The position numbers and the translations under genes were made by a program. Positions 54,209 through 62,537 of a stretch of DNA of 64,000 bases are shown in pieces (position 1 is the stretch's first letter; each line of letters opens with the position of its first letter). The notes under the pieces are model-generated. The model was not told the origin of the DNA and ran no database searches. It saw only the letters and a program-made list of their open reading frames with translations. Origin of the DNA: Rhodospirillales bacterium (GTDB taxonomy: Bacteria; Pseudomonadota; Alphaproteobacteria; Rhodospirillales; WMHbin7); NCBI GenBank assembly GCA_016214125.1, contig JACRPC010000010.1:1-64000 (forward strand), read 5' to 3'.

Positions 54209-55726
54209 TTGTCCCGTCATTCGTCGTATCGGCCGGCAGCCCGCCCGGCCGTTCTGGATCACTCCCGGTTCCGCTGGCTGTCGGCCGCCCTGGTGGCGCT
54301 GGCCGCGCTGGCCTTCGCCCTGTCCGCCCAGGCGCGCGAGACCCCGGAGAGCTTCGCCGATCTGGCCGAGCGCTTGCTGCCGGCCGTGGTCAACATCTCG
54401 ACCACCCAGACCATGCCCGAGCGCGGCGGCAAGGGTCCGGAAATGCCGCAATTCCCGCCCGGCTCGCCGTTCGAGGATTTCTTCAAGGAGTTCTTCGACC
54501 GCAACCGCCCGCCGGGCGGCGCGCCACGGAAGGCGACCTCGCTCGGTTCGGGCTTCGTCATCGATCCGGAAGGCTATGTGGTGACCAACAACCACGTCAT
54601 CGCCGACGCCGACGAGATCAACGTCATTTTGCACGACAACATCTCGCTCAAGGCCGAGATCGTTGGGCGCGATTCCAAGACCGACATGGCGCTTCTGCGC
54701 ATCAAGCCGCCCAAACCGCTGACCGCCGTCAAGTTCGGCAATTCCGACGAGACGCGGGTGGGCGACTGGGTGCTGGCGATCGGCAACCCCTTTGGGCTGG
54801 GCGGCACGGTGACGGCGGGCATCCTGTCGGCCCGGGCGCGCGACATCAATTCCGGCCCTTATGACGACTATCTGCAGACCGACGCCTCGATCAACCGCGG
54901 CAATTCGGGCGGCCCGATGTTCAACATGAAAGGCGAGGTGATCGGCATCAACACCGCCATCTTTTCGCCCTCGGGCGGTTCGGTCGGCATCGGCTTCGCC
55001 GTGCCGTCCAGCCTCGCCAAACCGGTGATCGACGATCTGCGCAAGTTCGGCCGCACCCGGCGCGGCTGGCTGGGCGTGCACATCCAAAGCGTCACCGACG
55101 AGATCGCCGAGAATCTCGGCATCAAGGACAAGGAGCAGCGCGGCGCCCTGGTGGCCAGCGTCACCCCGGGCGGCCCGGCCGAGAAGGCGGGCCTCAAGGC
55201 CGGCGACGTCATCATCCGCTTCGACGGCAAGAAGGTGACGGAAATGCGCCGCCTGCCGCGCATCGTTGCCGAGACCGCGGTCGGCCGCGAGGCCGAGGTG
55301 GTGGTGCTGCGCGACGGCCGCAACGTCACCAGCAAAGTGATGGTGGGCGAACTGGAGGAGGCCGAACAGGCCGAAGCCAAGGCTCAGGCCGGCAAGCCCG
55401 GCAAGGGCGGCGCCCAGAGCAAGGTGGCGGCGCTGGGCCTTTCGGTGGCGACGCTCAACCCAGAGAACCGGCAGAAATACGAGCTGTCCGAAGATGCGCG
55501 CGGCCTGGTGGTGACCGAGGTCGAGGCCAACGGTCCGGCGGCCGAGAAGGGCCTGAAGCCCGGCGCGGTGCTGGTCGAGGCGGCGCAGAAGGAACTGGCG
55601 TCGCCCGCCGATCTGGTGGCCAAGGTCGAGGAAGCCCGCAAGGCTGGGCGCAAATCGATCCTGCTGCTGGTCGATGGACCCCAGGGCCTGCGCTTCGTGG
55701 CGCTGCGCATCGAAGCCAAGAAGTAA
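54209..55726 (+). CDS. Do/DegP-type periplasmic serine protease
   Basis: This 505-residue (524 if the ATG at 54152 is used) protease has a signal anchor or peptide (WLSAALVALAALAFALSAQA) and a trypsin-like domain with His in YVVTNNHVIADAD, Asp in SKTDMALLRI and Ser in SINRGNSGGPMFNMKG. Two PDZ domains follow, from about 285 and 410. It acts in periplasmic protein quality control; in alphaproteobacteria it commonly follows hflKC. The start is ambiguous: TTG 54209 has GAGGAGAGG at proper spacing, while ATG 54152 has no well-spaced RBS. Confidence 0.9.
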   Translation: MSRHSSYRPAARPAVLDHSRFRWLSAALVALAALAFALSAQARETPESFADLAERLLPAVVNISTTQTMPERGGKGPEMPQFPPGSPFEDFFKEFFDRNRPPGGAPRKATSLGSGFVIDPEGYVVTNNHVIADADEINVILHDNISLKAEIVGRDSKTDMALLRIKPPKPLTAVKFGNSDETRVGDWVLAIGNPFGLGGTVTAGILSARARDINSGPYDDYLQTDASINRGNSGGPMFNMKGEVIGINTAIFSPSGGSVGIGFAVPSSLAKPVIDDLRKFGRTRRGWLGVHIQSVTDEIAENLGIKDKEQRGALVASVTPGGPAEKAGLKAGDVIIRFDGKKVTEMRRLPRIVAETAVGREAEVVVLRDGRNVTSKVMVGELEEAEQAEAKAQAGKPGKGGAQSKVAALGLSVATLNPENRQKYELSEDARGLVVTEVEANGPAAEKGLKPGAVLVEAAQKELASPADLVAKVEEARKAGRKSILLLVDGPQGLRFVALRIEAKK

Positions 55727-55737
55727 GGCTTGACCCC

Positions 55738-56559
55738 GTGAGCGCCGCCGACTCCGTCCTGCGTCTGGTCGGAGCGGCGGCGATCGGCTATCTGGCGCTG
55801 GTCGCCATCATGTATGTCGCCCAGCGCCGTCTCCTTTATATCCCCGACCGCGCCCCGCCTTCACCGATCGCCGCCGGCCTTCCCGAGATGGCCGAGGAGC
55901 GGCTGGTCGCCGCCGATGGCGTGGCGCTGGGTGCGTGGTGGCGCCCGCCGCCCGAGGGCCGGGGTGTGGTCGTCTATCTGCACGGCAATGCCGGCAATCT
56001 GGCCAGCCTGACCGTCAAGCTTCGCCCCTATCTCGATTGGGGTCTGGGCGTGCTGGCGATCGATTGGCGGGGCTACGGAAAGAGCGAAGGCAGCCCCACC
56101 GAGGACGGGCTCTACGCCGATGGCCGCGCCGCGCTCGATTTCCTGGCCGCCAAGGGGATCAGGCCGGAACGGGTGGCGCTGCATGGCGAATCGCTGGGCA
56201 GCGGCGTGGCGACCCAATTGGCGACCGAACGGCCGGTGGCTGCGCTCATTTTGGAAGCGCCCTACACGTCGGTCGCCGACATCGCCCAGCATCATTATCC
56301 CTATCTGCCGGCGCGCTGGCTGGTGAAGGACCGCTTCGATTCGCTGTCGCGCATCGCGGCGATCCGAGCGCCGATCCTGATCATCCATGGCGAGGCCGAC
56401 CACACCATTCCGGTCGATCACGGCAAGCGGCTGTTGGCGGCCGCAGGCGGCAAGGCCAAGGGCATCTTCCTGCCCGGCGCCAACCATGTCGATCTGTTCG
56501 ACCGCGGGGTCTTCCGCGACATCCGCGCCTTCCTGGAGCCGCTGATCGCCAAAGCCTAG
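55738..56559 (+). CDS. Membrane-anchored alpha/beta hydrolase (BEM46/ABHD13-like)
   Basis: This 273-residue protein has an N-terminal hydrophobic anchor (LVGAAAIGYLALVAIMYVAQ) and the sequence RRLLYIPDRAPPSP typical of the family. The hydrolase core shows VVYLHGNAGNLAS, IDWRGYGKSEGSP, nucleophile Ser in LHGESLGSGVATQL, Asp in HGEADHTIPV and His in GANHVDLF. The substrate is unknown. The start is GTG, 11 nt after the protease gene. The TAG stop overlaps the convergent DUF1127 gene by 4 nt. Confidence 0.86.
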   Translation: MSAADSVLRLVGAAAIGYLALVAIMYVAQRRLLYIPDRAPPSPIAAGLPEMAEERLVAADGVALGAWWRPPPEGRGVVVYLHGNAGNLASLTVKLRPYLDWGLGVLAIDWRGYGKSEGSPTEDGLYADGRAALDFLAAKGIRPERVALHGESLGSGVATQLATERPVAALILEAPYTSVADIAQHHYPYLPARWLVKDRFDSLSRIAAIRAPILIIHGEADHTIPVDHGKRLLAAAGGKAKGIFLPGANHVDLFDRGVFRDIRAFLEPLIAKA

Positions 56560-56858
56560 CGCAGTTTGCGGGCCGGCAGATCGGTGGAGCCCCGGAGGTC
56601 GGTCGGATAAGGCGGCCGCCGGTCGGGCGCGGGAGCGGCATCCTTCCAGAAGGGCGTGTTGGCCTCCAGCCAGGCTTCGGAACGGCTAAGCCCGATATCC
56701 TTGAGCATCCGCGCGTCCATCGCCGCCAATTGCGCCCGGCCCCGGGCGTTCTGGTGCCAGTGCGCGATCCGGTCAAGCACGGCCCGCAGAAGCGAACGGG
56801 TGGTGACGAGCGGCGAGGCGGAAGCCAACGGGGGGCAGCACAAGGCGGGGCTTTTCAT
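56556..56858 (-). CDS. DUF1127 (YjiS-like) small protein
   Basis: This 100-residue basic protein carries the DUF1127 motif RAQLAAMDARMLKDIGLSRS at about residues 40-60, with the amphipathic helix RSLLRAVLDRIAHWHQNARG before it. A proline-rich extension of about 35 residues follows. Small DUF1127 proteins in related bacteria bind RNA and affect metabolism; this one is longer than the usual 45-70 residues. It is divergent from the LysR gene and overlaps the convergent hydrolase by 4 nt. RBS GGAGAA. Confidence 0.82.
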   Translation of the reverse strand: MKSPALCCPPLASASPLVTTRSLLRAVLDRIAHWHQNARGRAQLAAMDARMLKDIGLSRSEAWLEANTPFWKDAAPAPDRRPPYPTDLRGSTDLPARKLR

Positions 56859-56885
56859 GGCGCTTCTCCAACGACAAAAGATGAG

Positions 56886-56901
56886 GTATTCTCATCAATA
56901 C
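56886..56901. promoter_or_regulatory. Possible LysR-type operator (T-N11-A dyad)
   Basis: GTATT and AATAC are inverted around CTCATC in the divergent spacer between the DUF1127 gene and the LysR gene, as expected for a regulator acting on itself and its divergent neighbour. It is a pattern resemblance only. Confidence 0.4.
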
Positions 56902-56963
56902 GCTCGCTGAAATTACGAAACAAACGATGCTTTTTCATCGATATGCATAAAAAAATCTAATTC

Positions 56964-57866
56964 ATGCGCCGCTTGCCCCCCCTTTCGGCGCTACGCGCCT
57001 TCGAGGCCGCCGCCCGCCATTTGAGCTTCACCAAGGCGGCCGAGGAGCTGCATGTCACCCAGGCCGCCATCAGCCATCAGGTGAAGGCGCTGGAGGAGCA
57101 TCTGGGCCGGCCCTTGTTCCGACGCCTGACCCGCGCCCTTCGCCTGACGCCGGCCGGCGAGGCCTATCGGCCAGTGCTGACCGAGGCCTTCGAGGCCATC
57201 GAGCGCGCCACCAGGCGCCTGCAGGCCGAAAGCGAGCGCCAAGGCGTGCTCAACATCAGCCTGACCCCGGCCTTCATGAGCCGGTGGCTGATCCCCAGGC
57301 TGGGCTACTGGCAGGAGGCACATCCCGAGATCGAGCTAAGGCTGACCAGCACGCCCAAGCTGGCCGATTTCAGCCGCGACGGCATCGATCTGGCGGTGCG
57401 CCACGGGCGCGGCGCCTGGCCGGGCCTGATCGCCCATCGTCTGTTCCAATCCGAGAACGTGCCGGTTTGCAGCCCCGCCCTGGTCAACGGTCCGCTGCCG
57501 CTGGCCAAGCCGGCCGATCTCGCCCACCACACCTTGCTGCATGATTTCGTCGAGCCCGAACTGTGGCGCATCTGGCTGGCGGCGGTGGGGGTGGAGGGCG
57601 TCGATCCCGATCGCGGCCTGCGCCTGAGCGACAGCGCCGACACCATCCAGGCGGCGATCGCCGGCTCGGGGGTGGCGATGACGCGCCGGGCCTTGATCGG
57701 TCTCGATCTGGCGGCGGGAAGGCTGGTGATCCCCTTCGACATCCGCCTGCCCAGCGAATACGCCTTCTACATCGTCTATCCCGAGGCCAGCGCCGAGCGG
57801 CCGATGATCCGGATGTTCCGCGATTGGGTGCTGGAGCAGGTGGCGGCGGAAACCCCGGGCGGGTGA
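56964..57866 (+). CDS. LysR family regulator, GcvA-like
   Basis: This 300-residue regulator has a winged helix-turn-helix at residues 5-64 (LPPLSALRAFEAAARHLSFT; LHVTQAAISHQVKALEEHLG). An effector-binding domain follows with the GcvA-subfamily stretch SRDGIDLAVRHGRGAWPGL and GSGVAMTRRALIGLDL. The target is unknown; the divergent DUF1127 gene is a candidate. No Shine-Dalgarno is visible in the A-rich leader before the ATG, which is unusual here. Its TGA stop abuts the convergent gene's stop with no gap. Confidence 0.9.
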   Translation: MRRLPPLSALRAFEAAARHLSFTKAAEELHVTQAAISHQVKALEEHLGRPLFRRLTRALRLTPAGEAYRPVLTEAFEAIERATRRLQAESERQGVLNISLTPAFMSRWLIPRLGYWQEAHPEIELRLTSTPKLADFSRDGIDLAVRHGRGAWPGLIAHRLFQSENVPVCSPALVNGPLPLAKPADLAHHTLLHDFVEPELWRIWLAAVGVEGVDPDRGLRLSDSADTIQAAIAGSGVAMTRRALIGLDLAAGRLVIPFDIRLPSEYAFYIVYPEASAERPMIRMFRDWVLEQVAAETPGG

Positions 57867-58295
57867 TTAGGATTTTCCCGCCGCGTCGAGCGCCTGGACC
57901 AGCGCGTCGAAGGGCAAGAGGGCGCAATCGTGGCGGCTCTTGTGGGCACCCAGGGGGGTGAAGACGGCCAGCTCGGCCCAGCCCTCGGGCGGAATCGCCC
58001 GGCCGTCCTTGAGCAGGGCGCGAAGATCAATCACCGCCTGTCTTGCCTGGGCAAGCGAGGCGCCCGGCGCCCGAACACCCAGGATGGCGGCGGCGGCGCG
58101 GCACATCAGGCAACCTTTGACCTCATGGCTCAGGCGAGCGATCGTGCCCGCCTTCAGTTCGAGATCGATGGTGGCACGGTCGCCGCACAGCGGATTGTCG
58201 AGCGTGGCGCTCGATTTGGGCGGGGCAAGGCGGCCGGCGCCGGTTGCCGCCTGGGCCAGCCTTTTCACCTCGGCGTGATAGATCTCGTCGTTCAC
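57867..58295 (-). CDS. IscU/SufU-like iron-sulfur scaffold-type protein
   Basis: This 142-residue protein resembles SufU/NifU N-terminal proteins. It keeps three cysteines at the expected places: ATLDNPLCGDRATID, EVKGCLMCRAAAAILG (with an additional Cys) and SRHDCALLPFDALVQAL. Such proteins accept sulfur from a cysteine desulfurase for cluster assembly or transfer. The GTG start overlaps the desulfurase stop by 4 nt, so the pair is coupled. In this operon it may serve molybdenum-cofactor sulfuration, which is inference. Confidence 0.83.
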   Translation of the reverse strand: MNDEIYHAEVKRLAQAATGAGRLAPPKSSATLDNPLCGDRATIDLELKAGTIARLSHEVKGCLMCRAAAAILGVRAPGASLAQARQAVIDLRALLKDGRAIPPEGWAELAVFTPLGAHKSRHDCALLPFDALVQALDAAGKS

Positions 58296-59515
58296 AGCAA
58301 AATCCTCCGCGCCTGATCGAGGCCCTTAAGCAGGGCGTCGATGTCGGCCTGGTCGTTGTAGGGGGCGAGGCTGGCGCGGCTCAAGGCCTCGACCCCGAAG
58401 GCCGCCATCAGGGGCTGGGCGCAATGATGGCCGCCGCGCAAGGCGACGCCCGAGCGATCGAGTATCTGGCAGACATCGTGCGGATGGGCGCCCGCCAGAT
58501 CGAAGGCGAAAACCGGCAGACGGTTGGCGAGATCGCGGGGGCCGCACAGCCTTAGATCGTTGAAGGCGGCCAGCCCGTCGAGCAGCCTTTGCGACAACGC
58601 CGCCAGATGCGCGTGGATGGCCGGCCAGGGCAAGGCACCCAACCAATCGAGCGCCGCCCCCAGCCCCACCGCCTGGGCGATCGGCGGCGTGCCCGCCTCG
58701 AAGCGGCGCACCGGCGGGCCGAAGGTCGAATGCTGCAACTCGACATGGCCCACCATGCCGCCGCCGACCAGCAAGGGCGGCAGGCGTTCGAGCAAAGCGC
58801 GCCGCCCCCACAGCACGCCGATGCCGTTGGGACCGAAGCATTTGTGGCCGGCCAGCGCGTAGAAATCGCAGCCGAGCGCTTGCAGATCGAGCGGCCCGTG
58901 CGGGGCGCGCTGGGCGCCGTCGAGCACCAGGATGGCGCCGAAGGCGCTGGCGGCTTCAATCACCGGGGCCAATTCGCTCACCGCGCCGGTGACGTTCGAG
59001 GCATGGGTGAGCGCGATCACCTTGGTGCGCGGCCCGACCAAATCGGCCAGGCGGGAAAGATCGAGCCGTCCTTCCCTGGTCACCGGCAGGAAGCGCAGCT
59101 CGATGCCCTTCCTTCGGCCCACCTCCTGCCAGGGCAACAGGGCGCTGTGATGTTCGGCCACCGACAGCAGCACCTCGTCGCCGGCCTTCAGGCCCTCGCC
59201 CAGCCCGTGCGCGATCAGATTGAGCGCCGCCGTGGCGCCGCCGGTGAAGACGATCTCCTCGGCCGGCGCGTTGAGATAGCGGCCGCAGGCGGCCCGCGCG
59301 TTCTCGTAGGCCTCGAGCGCCCGCTCGGCCAGATGGTGGGTGCCGCGCTGGATGTTGCCGCGATTTTCGCGCTCGTGCCGGGCCACCGCCTCGATCACCC
59401 GCTCCGGGCATTGGGCGGTGGCGGCGTTGTCGAGATAATGCAACGGCGCGCCGCCGCCGCCCGGCCGGGCCAGGATGGGAAATTCGGCCTTGAAGGCGGC
59501 CAAGTCGAAATTCAT
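58292..59515 (-). CDS. Cysteine desulfurase, SufS/NifS4-like
   Basis: This 407-residue PLP enzyme takes sulfur from cysteine. It is of the group II (SufS/CsdA) type: LHYLDNAATAQCPERVIEAV, LLSVAEHHSALLPW, VLDGAQRAPHGPLDLQ, PLP lysine in ALAGHKCFGPNGIGVLWG, and active-site cysteine in ALRGGHHCAQPLM. In Rhodobacter capsulatus the NifS4 desulfurase works with XdhC to sulfurate molybdenum cofactor. The same operon context here suggests that role. The ATG at 59515 overlaps the upstream gene by 4 nt. Confidence 0.9.
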   Translation of the reverse strand: MNFDLAAFKAEFPILARPGGGGAPLHYLDNAATAQCPERVIEAVARHERENRGNIQRGTHHLAERALEAYENARAACGRYLNAPAEEIVFTGGATAALNLIAHGLGEGLKAGDEVLLSVAEHHSALLPWQEVGRRKGIELRFLPVTREGRLDLSRLADLVGPRTKVIALTHASNVTGAVSELAPVIEAASAFGAILVLDGAQRAPHGPLDLQALGCDFYALAGHKCFGPNGIGVLWGRRALLERLPPLLVGGGMVGHVELQHSTFGPPVRRFEAGTPPIAQAVGLGAALDWLGALPWPAIHAHLAALSQRLLDGLAAFNDLRLCGPRDLANRLPVFAFDLAGAHPHDVCQILDRSGVALRGGHHCAQPLMAAFGVEALSRASLAPYNDQADIDALLKGLDQARRILL

Positions 59516-61071
59516 GGCGCGCGCTCGATGTCGGTCAGCACCGCATCGTCCTCCATCTCCACTTCCGCCACCAGCTCGGCGTGGATGCCGATCAGGTGCT
59601 TGGGGCCGAAATTGCCGGCCGCCGCCTCGTTCATTTCGGCAAAGAAGCGCCGGGCCCACAGATTGGGGTTGCCCCGCTTGCCCCGCCTTGTCGGCACGAT
59701 GATGGCACGGCCCTCGGCAGGCGCGAAAGCGCCGATCAGCCGATCAAGCTGCGCCGGCCCGACCAGGGGCATGTCGCCCAGCATCACCAACGTGCCGTCG
59801 CACTCGGCGGGCAGCGCCGCCAGCCCGGCTTTGAGCGAGCTGGCGATGCCCTGGGCGTAATGGGGGTTGTCGATCAGCCGAACCTCGAGACCGGCCAACG
59901 CCCTCTTGATCGCCTCGGCCTGGTAGCCCACCACCACCACCACCGGCCGGGCCCGCGAGGCCAGGGCGGCCTCGACCACCCGGCGCACCGGACTGGCCAG
60001 CGAATCGACATGGCTGGGCTGGCCGGCGGCCAGCACCAGGGCGGCGATCGTGGGTGCGTGCGGCGCCTGGGGCACTTCGTCGCGCGGCGTCGGCCGGCTG
60101 GCGATCTCCTTCAAGAGCCCACCGGCGCCCATGCCCATGATGTCGGCGCGCCCCACATCGAGGCCGGCGAACAGGCGCGCCAGCACCCAATCGAAGCCAT
60201 TGGGCCGGGGCGAACGGGCGCAACCCGGCATGTCGATCACCGGCCGATCGCCCAGCCTTGCCAAAAGAAGAAGATTGCCGGGATCGACCGGCATGCCGAA
60301 ATGGACGAGTTCGCCGCCTGCGCGAACGATGGCGGTCGGCACCACATCGCGTCGGTCGACGGTGGCCGAGGCGCCGGAAATGAGGAACAGCTCCGCGCCC
60401 GACGCCTTGGCCTCGGCCAGCGCGGCGGCGATCACCGTCTCGTCGTGGGCGCAGATTCGCTCGAACACCATTTTCCCGCCCAGGGCGGCGAGTCGGGCGC
60501 GGGTGACGCGCGCCGTGTTGTCCAGAATCGCCGGCTTCAAGCCCGGCAAGGTGGTGAGGATCAGGGCGGCCGCCAGGGGGCGGAAGGGAAGCACCGCCAG
60601 ACGGCTTTCCCCCACCGCCGCCAAGCCTTGGTCGAGCGCCGGTCTGGGCACCGCGAAGGGAATGATCTTCACCGTCGCCACGATCTGGCCGGCCGCCACG
60701 GATTCGTTGGCGGCCACGGTCGCCACCGTCACCGCCTCGTCGATCCGGTTCAGCCGGTCGATGGCGGCGGGATCGATGCGGGCCAGCCCGGCCTGGGCGG
60801 CCACCAGATTGCAGCGTCCGGTGAAAGGCGTCTGCACCGCCAGCCCCGGCCCGGCCAGCCGCTCGGCCACCATCTTTGCCGCCTCGTTCTCGCCGACGTC
60901 GTGTTCTTCCAGTTTGGCGCCGATCACCCGGTCGATGCCGGCTTGGGCCAACTGATCGAGATCGGCCCGGGTGAGCACCCGACCCTTCGGCCATTTGCGC
61001 CCGCCGATATGAACCGAGTGGGCAAGCAGCACGCCCAAGGCCTCGGCCAGCGGGAAGACGGCAAAGATCAT
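59512..61071 (-). CDS. MoeA-like molybdopterin-binding domain fused to MocA-like nucleotidyltransferase
   Basis: This 519-residue fusion has residues 1-335 resembling a MoCF/MoeA-type domain (LAHSVHIGGRKWPKGRVLTR; LISGASATVDRRDVVPTAIV; HFGMPVDPGNLLLLARLGDR; DMPGCARSPRPNGFDWVLAR). From about 340 it is a MobA/MocA nucleotidyltransferase (AALVLAAGQPSHVDS; LVMLGDMPLVGPAQLDRLIG). The usual LAAG-x-S-x-R-M-G...K signature is shortened and lacks the Arg, Gly and Lys positions, so cytidylyl transfer may be impaired. It probably matures molybdenum cofactor for hydroxylases. It overlaps both neighbours by 4 nt. Confidence 0.88.
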   Translation of the reverse strand: MIFAVFPLAEALGVLLAHSVHIGGRKWPKGRVLTRADLDQLAQAGIDRVIGAKLEEHDVGENEAAKMVAERLAGPGLAVQTPFTGRCNLVAAQAGLARIDPAAIDRLNRIDEAVTVATVAANESVAAGQIVATVKIIPFAVPRPALDQGLAAVGESRLAVLPFRPLAAALILTTLPGLKPAILDNTARVTRARLAALGGKMVFERICAHDETVIAAALAEAKASGAELFLISGASATVDRRDVVPTAIVRAGGELVHFGMPVDPGNLLLLARLGDRPVIDMPGCARSPRPNGFDWVLARLFAGLDVGRADIMGMGAGGLLKEIASRPTPRDEVPQAPHAPTIAALVLAAGQPSHVDSLASPVRRVVEAALASRARPVVVVVGYQAEAIKRALAGLEVRLIDNPHYAQGIASSLKAGLAALPAECDGTLVMLGDMPLVGPAQLDRLIGAFAPAEGRAIIVPTRRGKRGNPNLWARRFFAEMNEAAAGNFGPKHLIGIHAELVAEVEMEDDAVLTDIERAP

Positions 61072-62054
61072 GAGCCCTTGCGCTTGACCTGGATGATCTC
61101 GGCCAGGATGGAGATGGCGATCTCGGCCGGAAACTGGGCGCCGAGATCAAGCCCGATCGGTCCGTGGATGCGGCCTCCATCGCCGCCCAAGCGTTCCAGG
61201 CGCTTGGCGTGGCTGCGCCGGCTGCCGAGCGCGCCGATATAGAAGACGTCGCTCTCGAGCGCCGCCGTCAGGGCCGGATCGTCGATCTTGGGATCGTGGG
61301 TCAGCGCCACCAGTGCGGTGCCGGTATCGAGCCCCAGCCGGGCCAGCGCCTCATCGGGCCATTCGACGACCAACTCGACCTCGGGGAAGCGCTCGGGGGT
61401 GGCAAAGCCGCGCCTGGGATCGATCACCGTCACCCGATAGCCGGCCATCGCCGCCATCGGCGCCAGGAACTGGGCGATATGGACGGCGCCGATGATGACC
61501 AGACGCTGGCTGGGGACCAGGGGCAGCACGAAAAGCGCGCCACTTTCGTCAAGCCCGGTGGCGTCGGCCTTCAGGGCCTGGCGGGCGGCGTCGATCTCCG
61601 GTTCGGCCAAGGGCGGACCGCCCGCTTGCGGATCGACGATCGCCTCGGCGCCGTCGGCCAGCCTTTGCGCCAGCGCCACCGGCCGCCGCGATTGGCGGGC
61701 CTGGGCAAGCGCCGGCGCCAGCCTTGTCGGCACCGCCACCAGCTCGACCGCGCCGCCGCAGGCCAGACCGACGCCCCAGGCCTCTTCGTCGCTGACGCCG
61801 AAAGACAGCTTGCGCGGCTTGCCTTGGGCGAGAACGTCCTGGCATTCGCGGATCACCGCGCCTTCGATGCAACCGCCCGAAACCGAGCCGGCAAAGGCGC
61901 CGTCGGCCCGTACCGCCATGATGCTGCCGACCGGCCGGGGCGAGGAGCCCCAGGTTTTGGTGACCACGGCGAGCGCCACCGGCTGATCGGGGGCGCTCCA
62001 GACCGCCGCCTGGGCGAGCGGGTCTTCTTCCTTATTTTCGATGCCAAGTGCCAT
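61068..62054 (-). CDS. xdhC: XdhC family molybdenum-cofactor chaperone
   Basis: This 328-residue protein has an N-terminal XdhC_CoxI domain (VTKTWGSSPRPVGSIMAVRA; GSVSGGCIEGAVIRECQDV) and a C-terminal Rossmann XdhC_C domain (RLVIIGAVHIAQFLAPMAAM; ALVALTHDPKIDDPALTAAL; YIGALGSRRSHAKRLERL). XdhC binds molybdenum cofactor, helps its sulfuration and inserts it into xanthine dehydrogenase-type enzymes, none of which is in the window. The ATG overlaps ydbL by 23 nt and has a weak RBS. It is first of the four-gene cofactor unit. Confidence 0.9.
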   Translation of the reverse strand: MALGIENKEEDPLAQAAVWSAPDQPVALAVVTKTWGSSPRPVGSIMAVRADGAFAGSVSGGCIEGAVIRECQDVLAQGKPRKLSFGVSDEEAWGVGLACGGAVELVAVPTRLAPALAQARQSRRPVALAQRLADGAEAIVDPQAGGPPLAEPEIDAARQALKADATGLDESGALFVLPLVPSQRLVIIGAVHIAQFLAPMAAMAGYRVTVIDPRRGFATPERFPEVELVVEWPDEALARLGLDTGTALVALTHDPKIDDPALTAALESDVFYIGALGSRRSHAKRLERLGGDGGRIHGPIGLDLGAQFPAEIAISILAEIIQVKRKGS

Positions 62055-62349
62055 GCGAATCCATGATCCAGGTTCCAGGGGGGGATTGATCGATCAGCCG
62101 AGCGCCGGTGAGCGCGCCCACCGCTTCGGGCTGGGCGTTGTTGCGCTTGGCGATCTCGCCATAAGCCTCGCGCCGCTTGGCGTTGATCTCGTCGGCCAGG
62201 CGTTGGGCTTCGGAGCTGGGTTTGGGCAGGCCGACATAGCCGTCCGGGCGTTCGCCCAACTGGCCGGCGCGCTTGGCGTCTTCCAAGGGGCCGGCCTGGG
62301 CGGGCAGCGAACACAGAAAGGCGAGGAGGACAAGGACCAGGGCTTTCAT
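62032..62349 (-). CDS. ydbL: YdbL family (DUF1318) periplasmic protein
   Basis: This 105-residue protein has a signal peptide (MKALVLVLLAFLCSLPAQA) and a DUF1318 domain (LEDAKRAGQLGERPDGYVGL; ADEINAKRREAYGEIAKRNN; GARLIDQSPPGTWIM). In E. coli YdbL is encoded with YdbH and YnbE and modulates that intermembrane system. The ATG overlaps the ynbE stop by 4 nt. The order ydbH-ynbE-ydbL matches E. coli. Confidence 0.9.
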   Translation of the reverse strand: MKALVLVLLAFLCSLPAQAGPLEDAKRAGQLGERPDGYVGLPKPSSEAQRLADEINAKRREAYGEIAKRNNAQPEAVGALTGARLIDQSPPGTWIMDSHGTWHRK

Positions 62350-62537
62350 TCGAAAATCTCCCGCTTGTCCTTGATCAGGGCCTCGACGTCCTTCTCGACC
62401 CGCACCCGCACGTCCTGCTCGATCTTGACGTTCAGGTTGATGACGATCGGCTTGTCGGGCGCCTCGATCTTGATGCGCGGCTCGCAGGCGGCAAGGAAAA
62501 CCAACGCGCCCAGAAGACCCAGGCTAGCGCGAAAAAT
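62346..62537 (-). CDS. ynbE: YnbE family lipoprotein, with no canonical start codon in place
   Basis: This ~63-residue lipoprotein matches YnbE: lipobox LAAC preceded by a hydrophobic SLGLLGALVF, then EPRIKIEAPDKPIVINLNVK and IEQDVRVRVEKDVEALIKDK. It is the outer-membrane partner of YdbH. No ATG, GTG or TTG lies near the expected start. An ATT codon at 62537 has AAGGAG 7 nt upstream and would give MFRASLGLLGALVFLAAC, a textbook lipoprotein signal. The start overlaps the ydbH end by 14 nt, and the stop overlaps ydbL by 4 nt. Confidence 0.83.
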   Translation of the reverse strand: MFRASLGLLGALVFLAACEPRIKIEAPDKPIVINLNVKIEQDVRVRVEKDVEALIKDKREIFE

